From Melioribacteraceae bacterium (lineage in GTDB: Bacteria > Bacteroidota > Ignavibacteria > Ignavibacteriales > Melioribacteraceae): DNA of 64,000 bases. Of the stretch, positions 43,901-52,184 are shown one piece after another. The notes under the pieces are model-generated. The model made no database searches, was not told the DNA's origin, and saw nothing but the letters and a program-made list of their open reading frames with translations. Position 1 is the first letter of the stretch. The number at the start of each line of letters is the position of its first letter. The stretch is taken from NCBI GenBank assembly GCA_035362835.1, contig DAOSDY010000001.1, positions 1,116,001 to 1,180,000 of the forward strand, given 5' to 3'. A program made the position numbers and the translations under genes.

Positions 43901-45856
43901 GCCATAGAGCGATAATCCCGGAATGAATCCGGTTGCCGGCTGAGTAGCGATCATAAAAGGACCGGGGCTGCTCGAACTGCTTCCAAGATATGAAAAATAA
44001 TATGTGTCGTTGAATGTGGATATAGCGCCTCTGAAAGGACTGTTGCCGTCATTTGTGTAAACGTAGTGTGTAGATTTGTTAACTGTTTCCCAATCGGAGG
44101 TTGTAAGATACATTGTATTCCAACCCCACGTGGTCGGCGATGCTGCATAGAAAATATAATACGTATCGCCGAACTTGACCGGATGTGCGTCTGCGATAGT
44201 GCCGGCATCAAGAGAACCCGGAGGACCGAATGCAATAAAAGGATCAGCTCCGCCATGCCATTTTACATAGGGCCCCTGTATGTTATCCGCAACGGCATAA
44301 CTGCACTGTTCAATGTAGAGAAGATTTGGATCGCCTGGATTATCATAATTCCCTTTATCTCCCATAAACAACATTACCCATTTTCCATCGTCGCGTTTAA
44401 AGACATACGGTTCAGAAACTCTTGCCCAATCCCATGCGTGTGAATCGCCTTCCATTTCCGAGGACATCAAAGCATTTGGATCTACTTCAACATACGGTCC
44501 GGTAATAGAGAGTGATCTTGCAACGCCTATTGCCGCGTAAGAATCGGGAGTCCAGCTCCACGCGCCGTGAACTCCGCATCCGCTTGTGGATTCGAAAACA
44601 ACATCGCGAAAATAATTGCTGTTGTTAAACGACGTGGCCGGAAAACCGCCGGGGCTTTCGGAATAAAGACCATTGTTGCCGTCGGCAATTCCGGTTAGAG
44701 ATCCGTTTACTACCGGGGAATCGAAAACATAATTTGTTGCACCATAAGCGGTGTTTGAATTAACAGAAACAATGTATGTTGTGTTCTCCATAATATATAA
44801 TGGAACCGATAATGCTGCTTCCTGCCATCCGCTTGCAGTTTCGGAGACAAAGTTTACAGTTGCCAGCAGGGTTCCGCCTGAAGACCAGATTTTACCTGTA
44901 TGAGATCCTGTTTCTCCCGCGGTTTTATAATATTTTATTTTAGTAATTCTTCCGGATTGTGACGATTTGAATTTCATCCCAAGTTCATACGGTCCGTCGT
45001 TGAATTCAGCGTCAGGAATTTGAGTTGTGATAACGCTTGTGGGGGTGCCATAACCTCCGTGCGGATCGCCTCCAACAATCCAGTGATAAAATAAATACCA
45101 GTATCCGTCGTCACCCTTTTCAACATGAGGACAATCGAGATAAGGATTTAAAAGATTTCCGGGATTAGTATTCATCCGGGGATCGCCGGCAAACATTGGT
45201 GTGGAATTACGAATTGAAAAATCGATTGTAACATCACCGGACCAGTTCCACCCTGTATTATTTGCGGGGTTGCCTGTGTTATTATATGCAAATCCAAGCT
45301 GCCCGTTACAAGCTGAACGATCCGTGAATAATTGCCAGTATGTGCTTCCGTCTTTCACCATGTTCTCGGCAAGCAAAGAGCCGGGACTTCCGTTAATTAC
45401 AAGTCCGGGGACGTTTGTCCATGGTCCTGTCGGAGGAAGATTTGTTGTTGATGGCGGAAGAGGGGAAGGGAATTCGGCTGATGGATTATCGTAGTAGAGA
45501 TAGATTGTAGTACCGCCTGCGGGAATATTCGGGACCTTGACCCAAATAGTTGCCGAAGAGCCCGACGGATTCCATTCTTCAATCCAGTATGGGATCAGTG
45601 TTTGGGAATCGCTGCTTGTAAAACGGAGATCGCTTCCATCCGGTTTACATCTTGAAAAGTCGAACGATGATGATAATGTTACTTTAACCTGATAATCCGT
45701 TAACGTGCTGCCGGATCCATTATCAACCATTATCGCTCTTCTAAAACCCCACTCCTGACTGTTCCAGCTGAATTGAGCAGTTGAATGTGTTGTTAAAAAA
45801 AGTAGTCCGAGAAAAGTCCAGAAAAATGGAATTTTCCAACGGGGATTTCTTTTCAT
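40913..45856 (-). CDS. Giant T9SS surface protein with DUF2341 and glycosidase-like propeller
   Basis: 1647 residues from the ATG at 45856, chosen because AAGGAGG lies 9 bases upstream and a signal peptide starts there (ending STAQ); the open frame runs 40 codons further. Domains: DUF2341 (about 30-127; FRRAIMVDNGSGSTL to LYYDNPSA); a GH43/GH32-like five-bladed propeller (about 150-650) with DUF4082 inserted at 275-423; a LamG-like sandwich (about 660-890); a DUF11 domain with a choice-of-anchor-A domain nested inside (about 905-1265); BNR repeats with SxDxGxTW (about 1310-1560); T9SS sorting domain (QNYPNPFNPTTVIEF). The C-terminal half from the DUF11 on is closely similar to that of the 35637-40439 gene, so one arose by duplication. 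Probably a surface polysaccharide-binding or degrading protein. Confidence 0.85.
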   Translation of the reverse strand: MKRNPRWKIPFFWTFLGLLFLTTHSTAQFSWNSQEWGFRRAIMVDNGSGSTLTDYQVKVTLSSSFDFSRCKPDGSDLRFTSSDSQTLIPYWIEEWNPSGSSATIWVKVPNIPAGGTTIYLYYDNPSAEFPSPLPPSTTNLPPTGPWTNVPGLVINGSPGSLLAENMVKDGSTYWQLFTDRSACNGQLGFAYNNTGNPANNTGWNWSGDVTIDFSIRNSTPMFAGDPRMNTNPGNLLNPYLDCPHVEKGDDGYWYLFYHWIVGGDPHGGYGTPTSVITTQIPDAEFNDGPYELGMKFKSSQSGRITKIKYYKTAGETGSHTGKIWSSGGTLLATVNFVSETASGWQEAALSVPLYIMENTTYIVSVNSNTAYGATNYVFDSPVVNGSLTGIADGNNGLYSESPGGFPATSFNNSNYFRDVVFESTSGCGVHGAWSWTPDSYAAIGVARSLSITGPYVEVDPNALMSSEMEGDSHAWDWARVSEPYVFKRDDGKWVMLFMGDKGNYDNPGDPNLLYIEQCSYAVADNIQGPYVKWHGGADPFIAFGPPGSLDAGTIADAHPVKFGDTYYIFYAASPTTWGWNTMYLTTSDWETVNKSTHYVYTNDGNSPFRGAISTFNDTYYFSYLGSSSSSPGPFMIATQPATGFIPGLSLYGPDAVFNFYDGFDGNSYDPTKWHGVDPGYSGSVVVAGGEMQICNSGGFLTQVTADKSFGIGHTLEIKAKHSASGFAGEIGFGRQESGGNWGGPPFGFKNQRIMDLRVINGSNFVVDADNADHVESPGDYVSTTTPLDFNNYLVHKVMRVNNSTTRFQLDNFPITTITNTVDRPARITTDPLSPWFFILGGSCVNVDWARVRKYAEPEPGTFVGPEELYNCYADLSITKTVDNINPDNGDQITFTITVSNDGPGNSAWARVADILPNGFEYISHSTINGTYDPLAGIWDIGFITVGSSAELSITVEVNIFTSAFDFGPASGFNLFVLEDLNQPSSDTQGKVAVGRDAYFANYSVGDQLPNSNGAVDVLIAGRNLTYMSGGIYGGNVVYGNTTNLPISAVSILHGTLRQDYPIDFAAAGTFLNNLSSQLSLYTVNGTNTIQWGGITLTGTDPFLNIFSISGSDLSSSNNVTINVPNGSVVLVNIDGTSVSWMGGLTVNGTAVTNVLYNFHQATSLTIQGIDVRGSILAPLATVNFSSGVQNGQMICKNLFGQGQFNLALFSGNIPLPPDITNIVEITDADQDDRDSTPGNGDPGEDDYASITIHVNISTTPGDDWHYVGQFANGEIVYSLAYDNGGNILAGTWGGKIYRSSNNGQSFSRINNDMYVGLIWSIAVNSSGDIFAGTEQGIFRSTDNGSTWSLIGLQFKDVRSVIIDNAGVVYAGTWGFGVFKSADNGLTWTSCSSGLTIPTVNALAENSVSQLFAATFGNGIFKSVNNADSWTDMNVGSALVWSLAVASNDYLFAGTYGDGLYRSEDNGLSWSKLTNGLNAPFIYSIQIDLNDKIYVSSWTSGVFASSDYGDTWTSLGMGGFGVSSILINPSMDQVFVGTKDGKIYAKSGELTSLDNNRKELPSEFSLMQNYPNPFNPTTVIEFGLPESGNYIVKVFNVLGQTVGVLADREFSAGYHKVVFDASRLSSGIYFYQLNGNRVNIIKKMLLVK

Positions 45857-46279
45857 ATTTAAAGCCCTCCTTAAAGTTGCTCTTTTACCCAACGGGTTAA
45901 AGGTCAATAAAAATGCCACGGGGAAAGGTTGCTTTAACTTTGATTTTGAGTGAGTTTTAAAGAGTAGACTATTCAATTTTGTTTCAAAAAGATTTTTGCA
46001 TCCTGATTTGAGTCAATTCGTTGTTACAGAATTACATTTAAAAACAGTTTGGGGTCCGTCGTTGAAGGTCTATTAAAGAGATATTTAAAACAATCCGTTT
46101 ATCACTTAGCCGTAATAAAAAACGAAACGGCTATAATTCTACATACCCGCGAATCTGAAATCTCAAAAAGAATCAGAAAATTTCTTTACCCGGCAGGGTA
46201 ATTTTTTACAACCAAATCATATAGTGCCAAGTCTAAATTTCTGTCGATCAACAAATATTAAAGAAACCGGGGGATAAAA
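45857..46279. other. Intergenic region upstream of two divergent genes
   Basis: 423 bases. The left end carries AAGGAGG for the surface-protein gene and an ACCCGTTGGGT inverted repeat; the right end carries GGGGG just before the start of the DUF5916 gene. Between them is AT-rich sequence. The promoters of both genes must lie here, but no convincing core element was found. Confidence 0.5.
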
Positions 46280-48931
46280 ATGAAACTACATCGACTTCTA
46301 TTATTACTATTAATGCCGATTCTTTCATACGCCAACGGCGCAACAAACAGCGAAAAAAAAGTTGTGCTCGCATATAAGCTGAATAATACAAATATAAATC
46401 TGGACGGTAAGCTTACTGAACCAATCTGGCAGAAAGACCCGATTCAAGAATTTGTTCAGAGGGATCCTAACGAGGGAATTCCTTCTTCCGAAAATACCAG
46501 GGTCTGGATCGCATTCGACGAGTCGAACCTATATATCGCGGCAAGATTAATGGATAGCCGGCCCGATCAAATCGATGCAAGCCTTGCGCGCCGCGACGCT
46601 TACATTCAATCCGACTGGTTCTACTTTTATGTAGATCCTTACAACGATAAAAAAAGCGGATATTATTTCGGCATTAACGCCGGCGGGACAATGGCAGACG
46701 GAGTCCTGTTCAACGATAGCTGGGATGATAATTCGTGGGACGGTATCTGGCATGCAAAAACAGAACGGGATGATGAGGGGTGGACGGTTGAAATCCAGAT
46801 CCCTTTTTCACAGCTCCGGTTCAACGAAGCCGATCAGATGAAATGGGGAGTAAACTTCTCCCGCCAGATTAAACGGGTAAATGAACGATCCTACTTTGTG
46901 ATGGTTCCAAAAAATGAAAGCGGATTCGTTTCAAAATTCGCAACACTTGAAGGACTAGACGGAATTAAGCCGAAGCAAAGACTGGAAGCGCGTCCTTATA
47001 TTGTTCAGAAAGCTCAATATCTGCTGCACGATTCAAACGATCCTTTCTATAAAGGGAATCAATATAAAACTACTCTGGGCGCGGACTTTAAAATCGGAAT
47101 CGGAAGTAATTTAAATCTGGACGCAACAATCAATCCTGATTTCGGACAGGTGGAAGTTGATCCGGCGGTGTTGAATCTCTCGGCATTTGAATCATACTTT
47201 CAGGAAAGGCGGCCCTTCTTTATAGAGGGTTTCGATCTCTTCTGGTTTGGAGTTGGCGGCGTAAATAATAACTGGGGATTCAATTTCGGATGGCCGGAAT
47301 TATTCTATTCTAGACGAATCGGACGTTCGCCGCGGGGCTCTACTTCGGATGCTTCTTTCATTAATTATCCTACAGAGACCAGAATTCTCGGCGCCGCAAA
47401 ACTGACCGGGAAACTTAATGAATCAACTTCGATTGCCGCATTAAGCGCGGTAACGGAAAGAACATACGCAACTCTTTATAATAACGGAATACAAAGAAAT
47501 GAAGAGGTTGAACCGTTCGCTCATTACGGTGCTCTGCGCGGAAGGAAAGATTTCAACAACGGTAATCATGCGCTTGGATTTATTTTTACAACCGTTAACA
47601 GGGATCTCGGAAACAGCCCTATGAAAAACTCCCTTGCTCAGAACGCTTATACATTGGGTATCGACGGATGGGCAACGCTTGACGAGAATAAAGAATACGT
47701 GCTTGCCGGTGCGATTGTCGGTACTTATACGGCTGGAACAAAAGAGTATATTCAGCAACTTCAGAAGAGTTCGCTAAGATATTTTCAGAGACCCGACGCA
47801 ACATATGCTGCTTACGATCCCGAAAGAACTTCTCTCTCCGGTTCCTATGGAAGAATTATGCTGAACAAACAAAAAGGTAACTTTTATATAAACACCGCTC
47901 TGGGATTTGCGTCGCCCGGATTAGAGCACAACGATATGGGATTTCAATTTGCTGCTGATAGAATAAACGGCCATATGGTTCTGGGCTACCGCTGGTTTGA
48001 ACCGGAAGGAATTTTCAGGTCTAAAAATATCTATGTATCTCATGCCCGCACATATGATTTTGAAGGAAATGTAACAAGTAATTTTCTCTGGTTCCGCGCA
48101 GGGGGCACATTTACAAATTATTACGGTTTCACAATTGGAGGAAATTACAGTTTTGAAACATATACGAGGAATTTAACCCGCGGCGGCCCTCTCGCGGTTA
48201 CTCCATCCGAATGGAATCTCTGGTTGTTTGCAAACAGCGACAGCCGGGAGAAACTGGTTGTCAGCGGAAACGCAATGTACGCAAAGGATGCGGTCGGAGG
48301 AGTTTATATTGATAGCTACCTGGGAATCGAATGGAGGCCGAGCACACAAATCAATTTCAGTTTTGGTCCCGCTTATTCGAACAACCTGGAACACCGTCAA
48401 TGGGTGGGAAGTTTTGAAGACCAGTATGCAACAGAAACATATAAAAACAGATATGTATTCGGCAGAATAAAACAGAATACTATCTCGGCCAATATCAGGC
48501 TGAACTGGACTTTCTCTCCAACACTCAGTTTGCAATTATTTATGCAGCCGTTTATAGCTGTCGGAAGTTATAATGAATTTAAGGAGTTGGCGGCACCCCG
48601 CAGCAACAGATTTAATAAATATGGAGAGAGCGGTTCAACAATTAATTACGACAATAACAGCGGAGAATATACGGTTGATCCAGACGGAAACGGTGCGGCG
48701 AATCCGTTCGTATTCTCTAATCCGGATTTCAATTATAAATCGTTACGCGGCACGGCAGTATTAAGGTGGGAGGTGCTGCCCGGATCAATTTTCTACTTTG
48801 TCTGGTCACATAATCAGACGAATTATGATAACGCCGGTGATTTCAGCTTTGGAAGGGATTTTAAAAGATTGTGGAATAGTGAAGGGGACGATATACTTAT
48901 GGTCAAATTCTCCTACTGGCTTGATATCTAA
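46280..48931 (+). CDS. DUF5916 outer-membrane-type protein with CBM9-like N-terminal domain
   Basis: 883 residues. Signal peptide 1-19. A carbohydrate-binding-9-like sandwich (about 30-230; NTNINLDGKLTEPIWQK and ESNLYIAARL) is followed by DUF5916 (about 240-883) with many strands, ARPYIVQKAQYLL-type segments and a terminal FSYWLDI strand suggesting a barrel. The family is abundant in Bacteroidota-group genomes and the role is unknown. It is a single-gene unit, with a terminator shared with the convergent efflux operon. Confidence 0.85.
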   Translation: MKLHRLLLLLLMPILSYANGATNSEKKVVLAYKLNNTNINLDGKLTEPIWQKDPIQEFVQRDPNEGIPSSENTRVWIAFDESNLYIAARLMDSRPDQIDASLARRDAYIQSDWFYFYVDPYNDKKSGYYFGINAGGTMADGVLFNDSWDDNSWDGIWHAKTERDDEGWTVEIQIPFSQLRFNEADQMKWGVNFSRQIKRVNERSYFVMVPKNESGFVSKFATLEGLDGIKPKQRLEARPYIVQKAQYLLHDSNDPFYKGNQYKTTLGADFKIGIGSNLNLDATINPDFGQVEVDPAVLNLSAFESYFQERRPFFIEGFDLFWFGVGGVNNNWGFNFGWPELFYSRRIGRSPRGSTSDASFINYPTETRILGAAKLTGKLNESTSIAALSAVTERTYATLYNNGIQRNEEVEPFAHYGALRGRKDFNNGNHALGFIFTTVNRDLGNSPMKNSLAQNAYTLGIDGWATLDENKEYVLAGAIVGTYTAGTKEYIQQLQKSSLRYFQRPDATYAAYDPERTSLSGSYGRIMLNKQKGNFYINTALGFASPGLEHNDMGFQFAADRINGHMVLGYRWFEPEGIFRSKNIYVSHARTYDFEGNVTSNFLWFRAGGTFTNYYGFTIGGNYSFETYTRNLTRGGPLAVTPSEWNLWLFANSDSREKLVVSGNAMYAKDAVGGVYIDSYLGIEWRPSTQINFSFGPAYSNNLEHRQWVGSFEDQYATETYKNRYVFGRIKQNTISANIRLNWTFSPTLSLQLFMQPFIAVGSYNEFKELAAPRSNRFNKYGESGSTINYDNNSGEYTVDPDGNGAANPFVFSNPDFNYKSLRGTAVLRWEVLPGSIFYFVWSHNQTNYDNAGDFSFGRDFKRLWNSEGDDILMVKFSYWLDI

Positions 48932-48960
48932 AACTCTTTCGTTTTATTCTTGGAAAAAGA

Positions 48961-48989
48961 AAATCCGGTTTAACAGACCGGATTTTTTT
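48961..48989 (+). terminator. Terminator between convergent genes
   Basis: Stem AAATCCGGT / ACCGGATTT, loop TTAACAG, followed by a run of seven T. Positioned 30 bases after the DUF5916 stop and touching the stop codon of the efflux permease on the other strand, so it may serve both. Confidence 0.85.
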
Positions 48990-50118
48990 ATTCTATTCTT
49001 TTTCTGAATCTGATTGCGCTTAGAAACAAAATTACCGCACCCATTAAAAACAGAATTAATGTTTCCATCCAGAGAGATGAGAATCCTATTCCTTTCAAAA
49101 CTATTCCGCGAATTATCGTTATAAAATACCGCAAAGGTATTGCATAAGTAATATATTGAATAACCCCGGGCATGTTTTCGATTGGAAACGCAAATCCAGA
49201 TAAGTAGATCATCGGCATCATTACAATAAAAATAGAAGCCATCATTGCCTGCTGCTGTGTTCTGGAAATTGTGGAGATAAACAATCCAAGACCGAGATTT
49301 GAGAGGACAAAAAGAAGCGCGCTGAACAGCAAGAACAATTTACTGCCCCGGATTTCAATTCCAAACCATTGCGTCATAACAACCATTACTGTAACAAGAA
49401 CAACAAAACCGATAATAGTAAAGGGAAGAAGCTTGCCGATAATCAATTGTCCTGGTTTTATCGGAGTTACGATTAATTGCTCAAATGTTCCGATCTCACG
49501 CTCTTTTACAACAGCCATCGACATCAATGATATTGTAGTTATCATCAAAATAAGGGCAAGGATTCCCGGCAGCATGAAGTATCGGGTTTTCATTTCGGGG
49601 TTGTACCAGATACGCACCTCGGGGGTTAGAGAGCCGCTCAAATCAATTTTCATCCCGAGTTTGTCTCTTATATCAAAGAGGATTGTGTTTGAAAAGCTCG
49701 TTATTACTTTCTGGATATACCCCAGCGCAATAGATGATTTATTTCCGTCCGATCCTTCAAACAGGATTTGAAGCGGGGCCGTTTCTCGCCGTTCAATTCT
49801 TTTTTCAAAATCACCCGGAATTACTATAGCAACTAGTGTCTCCCCGTTATTTAGTAATCCCGTCACCTCTTCATAATTATCGGCATAATTATCGATCACA
49901 AAATAACCGGACTTTTCAAACTTCCTTACAAACTCCCTGCTTGTTAGAGAATTATCCATATCAAAAACAGTTGTGTGAATTACATTAACATCCATGTTGG
50001 CTGCATAGCCGAGAAAAATTAATTGAATCATCGGGGCAAGGAAGATAACGGCCAGCATTTTTTTATCCCGCTTAACCTGCAAAAGCTCTTTAATAATAAA
50101 CTGAAATATTATTTTCAT
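48988..50118 (-). CDS. ABC-2 type export permease (YbhR-like)
   Basis: 376 residues from the ATG at 50118, just after the stop of the previous gene; a start at 50160 would overlap it by 36 bases. One N-terminal helix, a periplasmic domain (about 45-170), then six helices with the ABC-2 core including the EREIGTFEQLIVTPIKPGQLI coupling-helix segment. It is the last gene of the TetR-led operon. With the following permease it forms the YbhS/YbhR-type heterodimeric pore. Confidence 0.9.
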   Translation of the reverse strand: MKIIFQFIIKELLQVKRDKKMLAVIFLAPMIQLIFLGYAANMDVNVIHTTVFDMDNSLTSREFVRKFEKSGYFVIDNYADNYEEVTGLLNNGETLVAIVIPGDFEKRIERRETAPLQILFEGSDGNKSSIALGYIQKVITSFSNTILFDIRDKLGMKIDLSGSLTPEVRIWYNPEMKTRYFMLPGILALILMITTISLMSMAVVKEREIGTFEQLIVTPIKPGQLIIGKLLPFTIIGFVVLVTVMVVMTQWFGIEIRGSKLFLLFSALLFVLSNLGLGLFISTISRTQQQAMMASIFIVMMPMIYLSGFAFPIENMPGVIQYITYAIPLRYFITIIRGIVLKGIGFSSLWMETLILFLMGAVILFLSAIRFRKRIE

Positions 50119-50122
50119 ACCA

Positions 50123-51253
50123 TCACTTGTTTTTAGACTTTTTATCAACCAGCGCCGCAAGCACCATAAAGATAATCCCGAAAATTCCCAGATAGATTAA
50201 TTGATCCCAGAATGCCGAGATTCCCGCTCCTCTTAAAAGAATTGCACGCAGAATCACTAGAAAAAACTTTGCGGGCGTTATATTTGTTAATACCTGAACT
50301 GCTTCCGGCATACTCTCAATAGGGAAAATAAATCCGGAGAGTATCATCGAAGGGAGAAGCGATGCTACGGCAGCCGCCTGGAATGCGACCTGTTGAGAGT
50401 CTGCTATGGCAGAAATAAATATTCCCATTCCGAGTGAAGCAAATAAAAAAATCAGCGTCCCGGCAAGAAGCAGAAGTATGTTCCCCTTTATTATAATTCC
50501 AAAAAGGATGTAACCCGCAAGCAAAACTATAGCCGCGTTGATTAGCGAAATAAAAATGTACGGAATTGTTTTGCCGATAATAAACTCAATTGAGGATAGG
50601 GTAGAAACATTTATCTGTTCAATTGTACCTCTCTCTTTTTCCCTCACTATTGAAAGCGATATTGAAACAGCTGCGGTTAGTATCAGAATCATTCCCATCA
50701 GGCCGGGGATCAAAAAGATAGTCGATTTAAGTTCTGGATTAAACCAGAAACGGGGCTTGGGGTCAATTGGGACAACCGCCTGTCTGCCGGCAAGAGCGAG
50801 GTATTCCTGAATCAGTTTAGCCGAATAATTATATGTGGCGGCATTAAAATAATTTTGAATTACATTAGCGGTGTTTCCATCTACGCCGTCGACGAGTATC
50901 TGAATTTTTACTTCCTGCCTCGAGAACAGCTTTCCGGAAAGATCGCCCGGCAACACAACTACGGCCTGAACAATTTTCTGGTCAAGAAATTCTTTGATCT
51001 GGCGGTCGGCCTCAATATTTGCAACCAGATCAAAATACTCCGAGCTTATCAGGCCGTTAACAAAATCTCTGGAGATCTCCGATCTCTCTCTGTCATAAAC
51101 TGCTATTTTAATATGTCTAACATCGAAGTTGATAGCAAAACCGAAGATTGCAAGTAAAAGAACCGGCACGAAAAAAATAATAAAAAGCATTCGCCTGTCG
51201 CGGCTAAGTTGTATCAACTCCTTTTTCGCAATAGCATAAATCCTGTTAAACAT
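50123..51253 (-). CDS. ABC-2 type export permease (YbhS-like)
   Basis: 376 residues from ATG 51253 (ATG 51265 also possible). Same architecture as its neighbour: N-terminal helix (about 20-40), periplasmic domain, then the core with EKERGTIEQINVSTLSSIEF, and a C-terminal VLAALVDKK. The two permeases are paralogues. Start overlaps the stop of the preceding ATPase gene by a few bases. Confidence 0.9.
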   Translation of the reverse strand: MFNRIYAIAKKELIQLSRDRRMLFIIFFVPVLLLAIFGFAINFDVRHIKIAVYDRERSEISRDFVNGLISSEYFDLVANIEADRQIKEFLDQKIVQAVVVLPGDLSGKLFSRQEVKIQILVDGVDGNTANVIQNYFNAATYNYSAKLIQEYLALAGRQAVVPIDPKPRFWFNPELKSTIFLIPGLMGMILILTAAVSISLSIVREKERGTIEQINVSTLSSIEFIIGKTIPYIFISLINAAIVLLAGYILFGIIIKGNILLLLAGTLIFLFASLGMGIFISAIADSQQVAFQAAAVASLLPSMILSGFIFPIESMPEAVQVLTNITPAKFFLVILRAILLRGAGISAFWDQLIYLGIFGIIFMVLAALVDKKSKNK

Positions 51254-52184
51254 TTTTCTGCGCATCCTTTTCGATCAAATGAATAAAGACATCTTCCAGC
51301 GTGGGCGAAATCCTTTCAATTCTTTTTACCTTTATTCCGTTCTTATTCTGCAACAGGTCGGTTATTTTGCTTTCATCCAGAGTGTTTTCGTTTAAAATAA
51401 GGTGAATGTAATTTCCGAAAACGGAGGTTTCGCCAACTCCCTTTTCCTTCTCAAGAATTTCGAGGCTGTCGATTATCCTATCGCTCTCAATCTCAATTAT
51501 GGGGTTGTGTATATAGTTTGTCTTAAGTGTTTTGGAATTTCCCCGGGCAATCAGCTTCCCGGCATTAATAAGAATTATATCATTGCAGAATTCTGCTTCT
51601 TCGAGGTAATGTGTTGTAACCAGAACCGTGGTGCCGCTGCCGGAGAGATCGTTAATAAGATCCCAAAAGTTTCTTCTCGAGATAGGATCGACCCCGCTTG
51701 TCGGTTCATCAAGAAAAACTATTCTTGGTTCGTGAATAACCGCGGTTCCAAGGGCGAGCCGCTGTTTTATTCCTCCCGGCAGCGACCCGGTTAAGACGTT
51801 TTCCATGTTCTCCAGATTCGCAACTTTAAGGACCCACTTTTTTCTTTCCTCGTATTTCTTTCCAAATAAACCGTAAACTCCGGCAAAGAAGCGAATGTTC
51901 TCTGAAACTGTAAGGTCGTTATAAAGTGAAAATTTTTGCGACATATATCCGATATTTTTTTTGACCTGATCTGGATTTTTCTTAACGCTGTAACCTCCGA
52001 CAATTGCATCGCCCGAAGTAGGGTTCAGTATTCCGATCAGCATTCTTATGGTTGTCGATTTTCCGGCGCCGTTCGCTCCGAGGAAACCGAATATCTCCCC
52101 CTCTTTAACATTAAAGGTGATGCCGTCCACCGCCGTGAAATTTCCGAAAACTTTTGTAAGATTATTTACATCGATTGCATTCAT
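51246..52184 (-). CDS. ABC transporter ATPase (YbhF second-half-like)
   Basis: 312 residues, one nucleotide-binding domain. Walker A is GANGAGKST (35-43 region), the signature is LPGGIKQR (the usual LSGGQ-type Ser replaced by Pro), Walker B is IVFLDEPTSGVDP, and the H-loop is intact (TTHYLEEAE). The last 60 residues contain a C-terminal extension ending LIEKDAQKNV. It presumably pairs with the ATPase two genes upstream, whose H-loop is altered. Stop-to-start overlaps on both sides show tight coupling. Confidence 0.93.
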   Translation of the reverse strand: MNAIDVNNLTKVFGNFTAVDGITFNVKEGEIFGFLGANGAGKSTTIRMLIGILNPTSGDAIVGGYSVKKNPDQVKKNIGYMSQKFSLYNDLTVSENIRFFAGVYGLFGKKYEERKKWVLKVANLENMENVLTGSLPGGIKQRLALGTAVIHEPRIVFLDEPTSGVDPISRRNFWDLINDLSGSGTTVLVTTHYLEEAEFCNDIILINAGKLIARGNSKTLKTNYIHNPIIEIESDRIIDSLEILEKEKGVGETSVFGNYIHLILNENTLDESKITDLLQNKNGIKVKRIERISPTLEDVFIHLIEKDAQKNV

